DNA from: Macrobrachium rosenbergii
Lineage: Eukaryota > Arthropoda > Malacostraca > Decapoda > Palaemonidae
Length of the DNA stretch: 64,000 nucleotides
NCBI RefSeq assembly: GCF_040412425.1
Contig: NC_089768.1
Location: forward strand, 355,001 to 419,000
Reading direction: 5' to 3'
Numbering within the stretch: the first letter of the stretch is position 1; each line of letters begins with the position of its first letter. The notes below the pieces were generated by a model. The model was not told the origin of the DNA and did no database searches. It saw only the letters and a list, made by a program, of their open reading frames with translations. Shown piece by piece: positions 36,611 through 50,645 of this stretch. The position numbers and the translations under genes are program-made.

Positions 36611-37380
36611 CTTGATGGTGTGATCGCTTGTTTTGTCCTCAAGGAGCTTTACAAAGAAATTGACAGGCGACAAAAAGGCTTAAGCTCTCAAATTTTAATC
36701 CCAACAACCCAATGAAAAACATTTCTGATCCCCGGTCGAACCACGAGTTTCAAGCTCCATTCTTTATCCAAACTACCCCTCAGGTTTTGGTAACAAAGAA
36801 CAAAAAACTAAACACGAACTCATGTTTTACGGCGAAGTTCTACAGTGACTTACCTAAGCATGCTGGTTGCACCTTCCCCAGCGATAGTTAGCTTACCCAC
36901 CACCCATCAGGAAGACCACTCGTTTTCCGCTGTAGCACCTATGGGGTTACGACTGACCATACCAACTTTTGATACACAGTGTAATCAAATTTGCTCCAGC
37001 TCATGGCAATAATGTTTTAAGAATACTGTCTCTGATGACCACCATGTACAGTTGCTCAAATCAGAAATGGCCGAGTTTCATCGTTTTCTCGATCACCTGC
37101 CTGACGCACGATTCGTGCCCGATTAATCCATTTTTCTGTTCGAAGACGGAAGAAATCTTATGTAATGACGCTGAAAACAGTTGCTGTCATCTTTAGCACG
37201 TCATGTCACACATCACAGCGTAAAACTATTTTCCATTCAGGAAAATTGATGTGAACGAAACGAAGTGATAAAAAAACATCACATCACAACCACTGCCACA
37301 TTTCCACACCACTGATTTACACTCTCGTCTAAATTTTAAAGTCATTCAACCCAGAGCTTTCCTTCACAGTCTAAAGTTAA
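36611..37380. other. RALBP1 intron sequence, no element recognised
   Basis: Mixed-composition sequence without recognised coding or repeat content. Confidence 0.5.
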
Positions 37381-37652
37381 GTATACCTTAGTTTTACCAG
37401 ACCACTGAGCTGATTAACAGCTCTCCTAGGGCTGGCCCGAAGGATTAGACTTATTTTACGTGGCAAAGAACCAATTGGTTACTTAGCAACGGGACCTACA
37501 GCTTATTGTGGAATCCGAACCACATTATAGCGAGAAATGAATTTCTATCACCAGAAATAAATTCCTCTAACTCTTCATCAGCGGCCGCGGGAATTGAACT
37601 CCGACCCATCGAGTGACAGTCTGAAGCTCAACCGACTCAGCCAACAAAGGCC
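37381..37652 (-). mobile_element. tRNA-derived SINE
   Basis: On the minus strand the 5' part is tRNA-like. An A-box-like TGGCTGAGTCGG lies at 37643-37632 and a B-box-like GAGTTCAATTCC at 37602-37590, the spacing expected of a Pol III internal promoter. The body then runs through TCGCTATAATGTGGTTCGGA and AAGTAACCAATTGGTTCTTT and ends near CTGGTAAAACTAAGGTATAC. Sequence of this type is familiar to me from decapod genomes. It is not a functional tRNA, since the acceptor stem and anticodon arm are not maintained. Confidence 0.75.
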
Positions 37653-39010
37653 TTCACAATCTAAAGATCATTAAGTTAACCCTCACGGGACGGCATAATT
37701 TATCAATGCGCAGCACCCCAGACCAGGGAAACTTTGAAGTCGGCAAAATAAAAAAAAAAAAAATCACATCAGTGGAAAGAGAATGACACGTACATTCACA
37801 CCGTATAAATAAAAAATTCTAATAAAATTTTCCCCACCTTCCATGAGAAGTTGAAAATGACTATTTACAACCCCTTGTGGGACCTCATTTACAAGACAAT
37901 CGTAAATTTTACCAACTTATATATGTTTTTTCTAATAAATAAGTTTTTTGGATTTTGTCAAATTATTAATACTGCTCACACAATATCAAAAATAAGAAAT
38001 AAAAGCAGTAACAAATTTTTTGCATATTTGTTGTAAAATATTCACGTAAGTTTACGAGAAGGAAGATTCATTAACTTTTTTTTTACTTTTACGTGCTTTT
38101 TCTAATATTTCCTTACAATTTTCTTTGTAAAACTACATTTACAACCGACATACTATCGTAAAAGACAAAAACAAAAACAACAGCAACCCCTCGGTATATT
38201 TACAAGTAAATTTACAAAAAGATTCATGTGAGAGAGAGATGCAGTACCTTCCCCCTTGAAGTCATAAGCATTACTGATACTGGCCTAACTCTCACGTCTG
38301 TATAAAAGTTGCCATTAGTGAATTTATAGCATACAGAAGTATTGGCACCTTCGTTTCGAATCATTATTACCATAACAGTGGTGCATAATTCTGCTTCACA
38401 CTCAAGCTCAATCCGTCCACCTCCCCAAACCTGTTTTACTTCACACTGAAGCTCAATCCGTCCACTAAGGGTTAATCACAATCACTTTTTACATTATTAA
38501 AACAATTTTAAGCAGATTCAAATTACCTTAATTAGATGGAAACCTAAAGCTGCTGTCAATTTGTTATAATCGTCTGCATTCGACGTGTCAATCAAGACAC
38601 TGCTCGATCGACTTCTGCTGCTTCATGATTCGGCGCAAACACCCATCCTCTGATGGCTCTTTATTCAGTCATTATTATATAAACAGATATATAAAAATGC
38701 AAATGACCAAGAATGTAGGTCAATGAATCATATAATAAGGGAAACTAATATATGTGACTATAATAAACCCTAAAAAGGGTGTGAAAATTCTTTCCACACT
38801 TGGTGAGGCAGACCGTAAAATGAAGACCCCACTTCCACACCCGATCACGTTGCGCATCAAAACTTCCACACCGGAGGCCACATTTCCATGTTTCGGCAAC
38901 AACAGGAGACAGCTATCATTAGTAGTATCGCATAAACAAAGTCCTTATATTATCATTTCTAAAGCTGATGGTAGTTGAACGATTCCATTTCTTAAATTTT
39001 ACAGAAAACA
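37653..39010. other. RALBP1 intron sequence, no element recognised
   Basis: AT-rich. A short phrase CACTCAAGCTCAATCCGTCCAC / CACTGAAGCTCAATCCGTCCAC is repeated near 38398 and 38443. No coding feature was recognised. Confidence 0.5.
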
Positions 39011-39148
39011 TTGGAAACACAAAATGCTATCAAAGATAAAAAAAAATATAACCCTAACAGTGTGAACCATGCGACCTCACTCTATTGTTATCAACGCCAT
39101 GATTTATCGGTCAAAATCGGCTGTTTTGTCACGCCCTTCACGTTAACG

Positions 39149-40945
39149 ATGGATCGTCTGCCTGGCAAAGAAACATCCCCTGATCAGCAAGAGACAATTA
39201 TTGCACTGCATTTGGTGCAAGTTCCCATTAGAGAGATATCAAGAAGGCTTAATATACCGAAGAGAACCATACATGGATGGATCAAATTGTTTAGAGAACA
39301 GCAAAGTTTAGAAAACAGGCCTAGAAGTGGAACTCCTCGAAGCACCACAAGAAAGCAAGACAATATGATTGTTACAGCTGTCAAAGAACAACCCCTGATT
39401 ACAGCAGTTGCTGTAAAACAGCAGCTTGCACTGCAAATATGTGTGCAGACTGTGCAGAATAGGTTGCATACGGCAGGAATGCATCACAGGATTCCGGCAT
39501 GGAAACCATTGCTAACGCAACTTAAGTTGCCTTATTCATAAAATATGAAGCACGCCTCTCGCCTTTACCATCAACCTGTTTATTCCTATCATACGCTGGT
39601 ATGTAGTATATACTTGAGTGCATTACGTTATATATAACAACTGATGCAATTTGACTACAAAGTGAAAATAATACACAGTTCATCGAAAGATGGAAAAAGA
39701 AACTTTTATTATTTTGTTTTTATTACTGTACTTATCCTAGACCTAAGGCTGAGAAATAATCAATCACTGTATGCATTTGACTATTCACACAAGAATTATC
39801 AGTGTTTAATGGGGATTGCACTGCACAGTTATCTTCATACAGTTGTCTTGATATATAATTTCAATTCATCCCTACAGGCTATTACAAAACATTATCATTT
39901 TCATTTATAGAGTATAATTCATAAGATAGGTCTATGTTATAAAATATACAAATGGAAGAATATATAAGTCTTTGTAAAGTTGTAGGCCTACTGTTCTCTC
40001 TTTTTTTTTATAACTAACTACTCTCTATTGAATCGTCTATCAGATGAAATAATATTTTCTATCGACAGATATGCTAAAAATAACACCACACCTTCAAGGC
40101 GTAGTGGCAGAATATCAGGTGGGTCATGGGGATGGATGGTTGCCAGTGGACCGGGACAGCTAACTGCCATTGATGAGCGTCTGAACACCAATTAGTATAT
40201 CAAATTTTACAGGACATTTTAGTACCCTCAGTTCGAACACTATTATTGACGTATCCCATGCCAATATATACAGTAAACCGCCTGTATACACGGGGGATGC
40301 GTACCACACCCCCCGCGAATAGCTAAAATCTGCAAATACTTAAAACCCCTCTAAAAACACTTAGAACTGCCTATTTTGATAGTTCAAACAGAAAAAAATC
40401 ACTAAAAATACTTATACCAGAGTATTTTAATAGTTTTGTCACAAAAAGTGCATTTAGTCATGAAAATTATATGAAAATACAGTAATTAGTGAATATTTCT
40501 CAGTGAAAAATACCGCGAATGGGCGAATTTTCTGCAAATAATGTGCATATATGTTCCACAGAGAAATCCGCGACGAATAAGTGAGTCCGCGAATCGTGAG
40601 ATCAGGAATACGGGGGGTTTACTGTACCGCTATGGACAATTCTGGGGTCCAAAATGAAAAGGTTGCAAAGCAATGGTTCCAGCAGAATCCAGAAGTGGTT
40701 CAAATTGACTGGCCTGCCAAGTCTGCAGATTTGAACCCAATAGAAAACTTATGGGCCTACATGACCCAACAATGGGATATTAATTGTCCTAAGACCAAAG
40801 AGAACCTTCTAAGCATGCAATAGATATTTGAGAAAACTTAAGACCAAAGAGGCGAGCAGCAAACATCTGCGAAGTCCTCATTGCATCAATGCCAAATAGG
40901 ATAAGATGCATGCTAGATGCACGAGGATACTATACAAAGTTTTAA
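39149..40945 (+). pseudogene. Tc1-type transposase split by a 354-bp MITE and other sequence
   Basis: The N-terminal HTH part runs from the ATG at 39149 (PGKETSPDQQETIIALHL, ISRRLNIPKRTIHGWIK) through RPRSGTPRSTTRK and VQNRLHTAGM to a stop at 39541. The middle reappears near 40125 as VASGPGQLTAIDERLNTN. After the MITE at 40271-40624, the C terminus continues with IDWPAKSADLNPIENLWAYM, which carries the catalytic Glu, and ends around LDARGYYTKF-like sequence at 40945. The segment 39542-40080 does not read as transposase and may be a separate insertion. Clearly a fossil. Confidence 0.85.
40271..40624. mobile_element. MITE of the CAGTAAACC family, 354 bp, inserted in the Tc1 fossil
   Basis: Begins CAGTAAACCGCCTGTATACA and ends ACGGGGGGTTTACTG with TA on both sides. 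It is closely similar to 27985-28323 throughout, for example CACTTAGAACTGCCTATTTT and AAATACAGTAATTAGTGAAT. It interrupts the DDE region of the Tc1 copy and so is younger than that copy. Confidence 0.9.
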
Positions 40946-41109
40946 TGAGTTATGCTATAGCCTTTTCATATAATATGACCAATTTTATTCTCATGTTATT
41001 TTGTATTTGACTTCATTTCAGTTTATTTACTTCTCTAACATTTTTCTTATTCATCTGAACCTATACACACTTATAGGCCTATGTTATGACTGAATTCCTG
41101 CTTAATTCA

Positions 41110-41128
41110 TATCTCTCTCTCTCTCTCT

Positions 41129-41204
<76 letters not shown>
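41110..41204. repeat. (TC)n, (CA)n and (TA)n compound microsatellite
   Basis: TC run to about 41129, short ACACAC, then TA repeat to 41204. Confidence 0.95.
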
Positions 41205-41208
<4 letters not shown>

Positions 41209-41327
41209 CACCTGCTAAGATGGATGTATATTTTCATTTGTTTGTTAGCTTTACTCTGTATTTGACTGCATTAAAGCTACATGCGCAGTAACAATGAAAG
41301 GCCATTAACCGATGCTGCTGGTAAGCA

Positions 41328-41394
41328 GGGACTGCCTGTGTGCGTGTCTATGTGTGTGTGTGTGTGTGTGTGTATGTGTGTGTGTATATATATG

Positions 41395-41468
<74 letters not shown>
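41328..41468. repeat. MITE terminus followed by (TG)n and (TA)n
   Basis: GGGACTGCCTG at 41328-41338, the terminus of the CAGGCAGTCCC family, is followed at once by GTGTGTG sequence to about 41390 and TA repeat to 41468. This mirrors the arrangement at 30861-31007. Confidence 0.8.
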
Positions 41469-41470
<2 letters not shown>

Positions 41471-42450
41471 AATAATGTGGGTGTATGTGTACATACAGGT
41501 GCACGAAATGTCACGTGCTTGCACTAACGTAACACTGTAAATGTCTGTGCATTTTAACAACTGCGTTGTGGTAAATTCACCTTTTCATCCAAAATGTGAG
41601 TGTAGTTTGTCTGCACTTTTTTATTCCTGTATTATAATGCAAAATGATTCTAAATTACAAAAAAGGGATACTCATACATCTTGGTTTACTTACTGAAAAT
41701 CAAGGCAAAGATCTCATTCGTTTTCTACGAAAACACTGGCCGCCATAAGCATTTAATTGTGTCCAACAAAACAAGAAAGTACAAAAGCCACATCACGGTC
41801 TCACAGAGCCTAAGAGTAAGCCTTGAGTGTGGCCTCAATGAGTACGAGAGTTAAATGGGAGGATGCTGTATTAAGCCTTAAAATGAGACAAAAATCAGTA
41901 TACTACCTTTAAAACTAATCTTACACAGACTGACTAAAAGAAAATAAGGCTAAGCGCAAGCGAAGTCATTGATATATGGGTGCATAGTGGTCATGATATT
42001 ATTAACAATAAATTCTACCATTAAACACTGCATATGTAGAAATGGATGCTCACTTTCTAATATTTCATAATTTTCATCCGAATTATACAAACTCTGAGGC
42101 CTTACAGTACTTCCCACCCTATCACCTCCAACATTTACTGTGAATGAACCAGTAATCACTTGGTGGCTAAGTTCACTCTTGGATAGTCAATTTCCAATCA
42201 CTGATAAGGAAATCTTTTCGCTTCTTTCGTGTGTGTGTGTGTGTCCCACAGTTATATGTAGACATAGATAAGTGTTTCTGGCTGCTATCCTACTGTTTTA
42301 TGACAAAAAAATCTCACAAAAATGTTCACAAATGATGTTTAAGTTATTCTATACGGTCGAGTGTCGACTTCCATAGATTTACCTCATGTTAAACAGCCCA
42401 GAACTTTGGCCCTTACAGTTTAAAAAGTGAAATGTATCAACACCCATTAC
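41469..42450. other. RALBP1 intron sequence, no element recognised
   Basis: No recognised feature apart from a short (TG)n near 42230. The donor of exon B lies at its right end. Confidence 0.5.
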
Positions 42451-42595
42451 CTGAGATACTGCTTTAAAAGTGAGGCAACGACATGAGGTTCCTGATCAGC
42501 AAGCCGAACTGGTTCTCCGGAATTATACTGCCGGCGAAGTTGTTGGACCTTGCTCTTCACACCACTTAGGCGATAAATTCCTTCACAAAGCAGAC
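42451..42595 (-). CDS. RALBP1: RALBP1 exon B: RhoGAP domain with arginine finger
   Basis: 145 nt, bounded by CGTATACAG at 42596 and CTCAG|GTAATG at 42451. It opens by completing a Gly codon (G|GT) and ends in phase 2. It encodes LLCEGIYRLSGVKSKVQQL and then EPHVVASLLKQYLR. GIYRLSG contains the RhoGAP catalytic arginine finger (codon CGC at 42572-42570), and the Lys in LLKQYLR is the second conserved basic residue. RalBP1 reads KCEGIYRVSGIKSKVDEL and EPNTVASLLKQYLR here, so this exon alone identifies the family. Key residues are intact, so GAP activity toward Rac/Cdc42-type GTPases is expected from family knowledge. Confidence 0.95.
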
Positions 42596-43998
42596 CTGTA
42601 TACGAGAAAAACTCTAAGAACCTGGTCTATGAAGCATTCTTCCATTTACCCTTCCTTCTAACATGACTTGTCTTAAACAATGATCTACTGAAGTGTTGTT
42701 CCTCTTTTAACATTATGAGTTCATTTATGTTAAATGCAGTCCAAATATATTGTGAGGCATGACTGGCTTATAAGACCAAATTCTCAACGGGATCATGAAT
42801 CACTGCTACTTTTTAGAAGGATAATGAAACTAACAAAAAATTCAGAAGTGTCTAACTTCCAAAATAGAAGGCAGTGGTAAGGGGGGGGGGGTCTGATGAT
42901 AATGAAAGACTCCTATGGTGAAAACAAAAAGTGTAACTGGTAAGTGGTCCAGTATTCCAAGTATTAATTCAAGGATGAACAATACACTTGAGAGATGGAA
43001 AAATATGGGATAACTGTAGAAACAAAATTACAATATAAAAATTATTTATGAAACAGAATGACAAGAAGTCTTACAAGGACAGGAGGGTCATTGTTAAATA
43101 CGGTACAGTACATGCACTTTACATGCTGTTTTATGAAAATACTATATATACACAATTTATCTAAGCTCCACACTTGAAAATAGTATTCAGATGTTAGCTT
43201 TCTTTATGGACATAAGATATATAAACAATTTATCTAAGCTCTGCACTTGAAAATGGTATTCAGATGTCAGCTTTCTTTGTGGACATAATATAAACAAACA
43301 ATTTATCTAAGCTCTACACTTGAAAATGGTATTCAGATGTTTTATTTCTCTCGGTACTTAATAAATAATTATTTTGATTTTAAAGGGAGTCTACAAACTA
43401 GAAGCAGCATTCAGTTATTTGACTACGGGTTAAATGTGCATGTTATTTCTTTCCAGGAAACTGACGATCTCATCTAGGAAAGGATTATGATTCATTTTAC
43501 TTACTCAGTAGGAACAGGTCAGGCTAATAATGCTCTTTTTTTACATTTCAGCAAGAAGTCCCACAGAGTACACTGGATGCAAAGCCAAATACTGTCACAT
43601 TGTAAGGAAGCTATTTCTAGGAACTTGTTGGAATCTGTTTTTATTAAGTTGACTTGGCAGAATAATTTTAAAGTAAGTCAAGGATTATTTTCTTTTGACT
43701 GTATAATGAAACATATCTTCCAGAAGGAATTGAAAGATGGAATAAATAGGATTACCAATAGGTAGATTTCGATGTTAATCCATTGACCGTTCTGTGACCT
43801 CTCAACCTTTTTGTATTCCCTCAGGACTTATACCCACCATATATATAGACTCTCATCTCTGTACAGTATACCTTTAGTTGCTGTGACCATGTCTTGGTAA
43901 TAAGACGAAAGTACTTGGCATCTCCAGTGCTTCAATTTTCCTTTGTGGCTGTAACTTTGTTCGTATAATCAAGTTTTTAATTTTCATGATTTAAATCA
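42596..43998. other. RALBP1 intron sequence with a 73-bp triplication
   Basis: ACAATTTATCTAAGCTC begins at 43152, 43225 and 43298 (period 73 bp); the third unit is partial and ends near 43345. An open frame at 43487-43765 has no recognised domain. Confidence 0.6.
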
Positions 43999-45597
<1,599 letters not shown>

Positions 45598-45765
45598 TAG
45601 TAAACCCCGCATTATTCGCTGAAAAGTCGCCCATTCATGGTAATTTTCACTGAGAAATATTCACTGATTATAGTATTTTCATCTCATTTTCATGACTAAA
45701 TGCACTTTCTGTGATAAAACTATTAAAATACTCAGGCAGTGCTCTAGTGACGATAATTTGCCTTA
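45598..45765 (+). mobile_element. Tigger-family fragment, left piece (split by an LTR element)
   Basis: AGTAAACCCCGCATTATTCG, then TTTTCACTGAGAAATATTCA and CATGACTAAATGCACTTTCT, correspond to the reversed right end of the CAGTAAACCCC MITE/Tigger family. It runs to the GCCTTA target duplication of the LTR retrotransposon and resumes at 54110. Confidence 0.8.
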
Positions 45766-46426
<661 letters not shown>

Positions 46427-46433
46427 TAATATT

Positions 46434-46451
46434 TGGCGCCCAACGTGGGGC
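46434..46451 (+). promoter_or_regulatory. Primer binding site, tRNA-Lys type
   Basis: TGGCGCCCAACGTGGGGC lies eight bases after the LTR. Over 18 bases it is complementary to the 3' end (…GCCCCACGTTGGGCGCCA) that I know for arthropod tRNA-Lys(CTT). Confidence 0.85.
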
Positions 46452-46508
46452 AGCTGGTATTGCAGCTGCAATTGAGATTGGTGGCTGGTAGTGTGACTGA
46501 AGAGAAGG

Positions 46509-48340
46509 ATGGAAGAGGAACTGGTGAGGTTGAGAGAGGAGAATACGTAGTTGAGGGGTGAGAATGAGAGATTGAGGAGTCAGTTGGAGGAGATGGGGGG
46601 AATGCTAAGAAGTGCAAAAGAAGAAATGAAAGGGGAGATGAAAGAGTCAGAAGAGAGAATGGAAGAGAGGGTGGATAAAAAGTTGGAGGGAATGATGAAA
46701 GGTGTGGAAGAAATGGTGAAAGGTATGTTCAAGGGTGTTTTTGGAGAAGGGGCTATTGGAGGCAGGTTCTCTGGAACGTGTGAAGGGGCAAGAGAGAAAG
46801 AAAAGGAGGAAGAAGTGAATGGAAGCATGAGTGATGAAAGTGATATGGAATTGGAAGTAAGAAACGAGGGAATGAGAGGCAGGGTAAGGAAAAGGGAATG
46901 AAAAGCAAGGGAAGGAACAGAGGGAAAGTAAAGATAAGTTAGGGAAGAAAAAGGGAAGAAGGGAAAGGGAAAGGAAACTGGTAAGAAGGGTAAGGAAGTG
47001 GGAAAGGCAGGAAAGAAGGGAGAGGGTGAAGGCAGTAGTGATAGTGAGGTGGATGGAGGTGAGTGGATAAAAGTGGATAAAAAGAGGGGAAAGAAGAGTG
47101 TAATGAGTAAGATGAATGTAAGTGCAGAAGTGGACTCTTTGTATTCGGAAGAGGGTATGAAAGGACAGAGTGAAAGTAGCGAAAGTGAGAAAGAAGTGAG
47201 AAAGGCTATGTATGTGGGGGAGGTACCCCAGTGTGAAAGGTATAATGAGTATGGAAGTAGGGATGTGCATGATTTCTTTAGGGAGTATGAAAGGTTTTGT
47301 CAGGATAAGTATGGGGAAAGTAAGAGAGTGTGGGCACGAGAATTAGGAGAATATTTGACTGGGTTTTTGCTTGATATGTATAGGGTTATTATGAGTGTGG
47401 GAGATGTTGAGTATGACAAGGTGAAAGCTAGACTAGTTGAGCAAGCGAGGCGTATGAAAGCGAGTGTTAAGTATAAGAGGAAGAATGAATTTGATGAGGC
47501 AAAAATGAAAGCTGGGGAAACCTTGTCGCTGTATGCTTGTAGGCTGGAGACGTTGGCAAGGAAGAAGTTTGGGGATGCTGGGATAGATGAATGTAAGGAG
47601 TTAGTACGGAAGTTGTTAGGGACAGTGCCAGATGGAGTTAGAGAATTTGTGAACTTGAAGCGGAAGGAGAAGAAAAGATGGGCGAATGAAAGGTTGACTT
47701 GGGGAGAAATTTTGGAAATTGTAGAAGATTATGAGCTTGACAGGGTTATAAAAGAGAGCAGAAGTGTAAGTGTAAGGGCTGGGGTAGATGAGAGAGTGCC
47801 AGAGTTTGGAAGCTTTAGGGATGCAGTGCTGAGGGGCCCAATGAGAATGGCCGATAGTGTAATAGATAGGAGTGTAAGAGCAAGTAATGTGGAGGTGCCA
47901 GTGAGGATGAATGATGGGTTTGTAAGGGAACAACGGGTTGGACGGGTTAGGGATAGTAGTGTACAAAGGGGAAGGTCGATGAGTGGAAGTCAAGCGAAGT
48001 GTTTTAGATGTGGAAAGGAAGGACATACAAAGAATGAGTGTAGGTGGGCTTTAGGAGCGTGTTTGGTGTGGGCAATCAGGACATTTGGTAAGGGAGTGTA
48101 CGAAAGATAGGAGGTTAAATGCTACAGGTGCGGATAGGTGGGTCATATTGCTAATGGTTGTAGGGTACCCGAGTGAATGTAATATGTGGCAACTGTGGTA
48201 AGAATGGGCATTATGCGAGAATGTGTTCAGAACCGAGAGCGGCGTGTGTCGAATGTGGAATGGAAGGGCATGTATCAAGTGTATGTAGATGTAAGAGGGT
48301 GACTGTGACAGCGAATCCGGGAAACTGAGTGTGAAGGGGG
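46509..48340 (+). pseudogene. gag: coiled coil, capsid-like region and CCHC zinc knuckles
   Basis: Starts at the ATG at 46509 (EEELVRLREEN, then an in-frame TAG) with a heptad-like Glu/Leu/Met coiled coil to about 46780. A Lys/Gly-rich hinge crosses a frame break at 46900-46998. The long frame 46998-48110 then gives a capsid-like part (SRDVHDFFREYERFCQDKYG, LYACRLETLARKKFG, LTWGEILEIVEDYE). The knuckle CFRCGKEGHTKNEC follows. In shifted frames after 48050 come further knuckle-like segments, including CGQSGHLVREC-type, CGNCGKNGHYARMC and CVECGMEGHVSSVC, so up to five are present. Several frame shifts break it. Confidence 0.85.
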
Positions 48341-48385
48341 TTCAAATGGGTGGATCCTCCAGGATGCAAGCGGTGCGTGTGATGC

Positions 48386-48760
48386 ATGTACGTGAGGGGG
48401 TTGTTGCATGAGGGAGGTTTTGCTGGAAAGACTGACGAGTGCATGAGTGTGCAAGTGTGTTGTAAGGGAGTAAGATTGATTGCCTTAGTAGATACCAGGT
48501 GTAGTATGAATGTCATATTTAAGAATGGATGTGAGAAATTGAGGAATACGTGTGAGATTAGGAATTGTCAGTGGGAAGTAAGAGGGATTGGAAATTTAGG
48601 GGTAGCAGTGGTTGGAAGTGTGTGAACGGTTAGAAATTGGGGGTGTAGTGATGGATGAAAGTGATTTTTGTGTGATTGAGAGTACGAATGATAAATATGA
48701 TATTTTATTGGGATGTGAGTTTTTGAAAAATGCGGGATGGTGGTCCGTCCTAGTATGAAT
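48386..48760 (+). pseudogene. Retropepsin 1 (before RT), DTG changed to DTR
   Basis: The first frame has VRLIALVDTRCSMNVIFKNG, with Asp at residue 36 counted from 48386. LVDTGCS would be normal, so the flap-side Gly of the active-site triad is Arg. It also has VRGIGNLGVAVVG. After a frame shift near 48620 come MDESDFCVIE and YDILLGCEFLKNAG, the second hallmark of retroviral-type aspartic proteases. Position between gag and RT is the standard one for gypsy. Confidence 0.8.
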
Positions 48761-49079
48761 GTAATTGAATTACGTATGAAAGGGGATGTGCTTGGGGATT
48801 TGTATTTGGGGAAGGATGGTAGGGTTGAGCAAAATTGTGGAAGAGAGTGCCTGTAATTGAGACAGAGAGGGTAAAAGTGCCACATGAGATTGGAGAAGTT
48901 GTGAGTGTGAAAGTGGCATGGCCGGATAGCCTCGCGATAGCCAACAATGATAGGTGTGAGTATGTGGTTGAGGAATAGACATAAATAAATTAGTCAGGGC
49001 AAATGTGTGTGTATATGATGGGGTTTTGAACATGGGAGATCCGAGGGTATATATAACGTCATTGCCGAGTGTCAGGAAG

Positions 49080-50645
49080 AAGCGAGTCCGAGGAATATGT
49101 GAGGGAGATTGCGTGGGAATATTACGACGTTGGTGAATGTGGATGATGAGAGGTACGTGAAGGCACGGCAGGTGATGACAGGTGATTTGAAAGGAGCTAA
49201 TGATTGGACGTATGAGGAGTTGAAAGAAAGAGTAAAGGTAGATGAAAATGTAAGTGATAACGTAAGAGAACGAGTGAGGAGAATGTTGTGGGATAGGCAG
49301 GGGGCGTTGAGTCGTGGAGACGAGGATTTTGGGGATCAAGCTTCCCGAATTTAAAATAGTTCTGGAAGACGACACCCCCATATATCAGCGTCCCCGACAT
49401 TTTTCTCCGTCTATCAATCGTGAGACAGAGGAGCAGTGTGAGGAGCTTGAGAGGGTGGGAGTGATTGAAAGGAGTACGAGCGCCTGGAATAGCCCCATTG
49501 TACCGGTACGTAAGCCAGATGGAAGTTTGCGAATGTGTGGGATTATCGGAAGGTGAATGAAGTAACTGTGAAAGAGCGATTCCCGATGAATGTGGTGTCT
49601 GATTGTGTGTACAAGATGAATGGAATGAAAGTGTTTACAAAATTAGATCTGGTAAGGGGCTATTACCAGATGCCTCTGGAGGAAGGGAGCAGGCATATTA
49701 CGGCCTTTTCTAGTAGTTCCTGCCACTACCAGTTCCGGAGATTAAGTTTCGGACTGGCTAATGCGCCTGCTGCCTTCCAAAGGGCAATGAATGTGGTTCT
49801 GGCTGGGTTTGATCGCAAAGAAGGTAACTGTTTTTATAGATGATATTTTGATTGCGAAAGTGAGACTATAGAAGAGAATATGGAACTGCTTGAACGAGTG
49901 TTAGAAAGGTTGGAAGAAGTAGGAATAACAGTAAAACTTGGAAAGTGTGCTAGGTTGGCTGGGGAGGTGGAATTCCTAGGCATATGGTGAGTGGAAGAGG
50001 TGTAAGGAAGAGTGATAAGTTCGTGAACAAGGTAAGGAATTTCCACGTCCCGGACCGTATGTGAGTTGAAAGGATTTTTAGGTTTAATTGAGTTTGGAAG
50101 GAAGTTTATAAAAGATTGTTCAGGGATCGGGAAACCACTTACTGAATGGACGGGAAGAGAAACTGTGCAAGATTGAAATGGGATGAGCGAATGATTGAAG
50201 CGTTCGAGAGATTGAAAGAGGAGGCTGCAAGAGACGTGACGTTGGCTTTCCCGGACTATAGTGAGAATGCGAATAAACTAGAACTGTATACGGATGCAAG
50301 TAAATATAGTATGGGAGGATGCTTGGTACAAATGCAGAAGGCGAATGGGGGAGAACAATTGAGAGTAATTGCGTATGTGAGCAAAGCGTTTGGAAGGGCA
50401 GAGTTGAAATATTCAGTGATTGAAAAGGAATTGGCTGCTATAAGGTTTTGTGTGAAAGCGTTGAAAGTAATTTGTATGGGGTAGATTTTGTGATACGGAC
50501 GGACCATCGACCGCTAGTATATATGGTTAAAAAGGAGAGTGTGAATGCTAGAATTGCGAGAACGATAGAGGATTTGAATGAGTTTAGTTTTAAGGTAGAG
50601 TACTGTATGTACAAGGTAGACAGAATATTGTTGCAGATGCTATGT
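49080..50645 (+). pseudogene. Reverse transcriptase and RNase H
   Basis: RT begins with PIYQRPRHFSPSINRETEEQ and GVIERSTSAWNSPIVPVRKP. A frame shift near 49540 leads to DYRKVNEVTVKERFP, FTKLDLVRGYYQMPLE and FGLANAPAAFQRAMN. A second shift near 49830 leads to the catalytic box VFIDDILI (F at the usual Y of YxDD). RNase H follows: LELYTDASKYSMGGCLVQ, KYSVIEKELAAIRF, and after another shift VIRTDHRPLVYMVKKES, ending near 50640 with a DAMSR-like motif. Catalytic aspartates of both domains are retained, while the frame shifts inactivate the copy. Confidence 0.92.

Noticed and set aside
37560..37652. Functional tRNA gene
   Set aside because: A and B boxes are present but the cloverleaf pairing and a terminator are not, and a long tRNA-unrelated body follows. 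A SINE explains it.
41950..42159. Possible extra minus-strand exon near RALBP1 exon B
   Set aside because: Its translation has no counterpart in RalBP1, and exon B joins exon C in frame without it.
46647..47270. 207-codon minus-strand frame opposite gag, and similar long minus-strand frames to 53556
   Set aside because: The plus strand is purine-rich and stop-poor on its complement. The plus-strand frames carry the gag, protease, RT and integrase motifs, so these are shadows.
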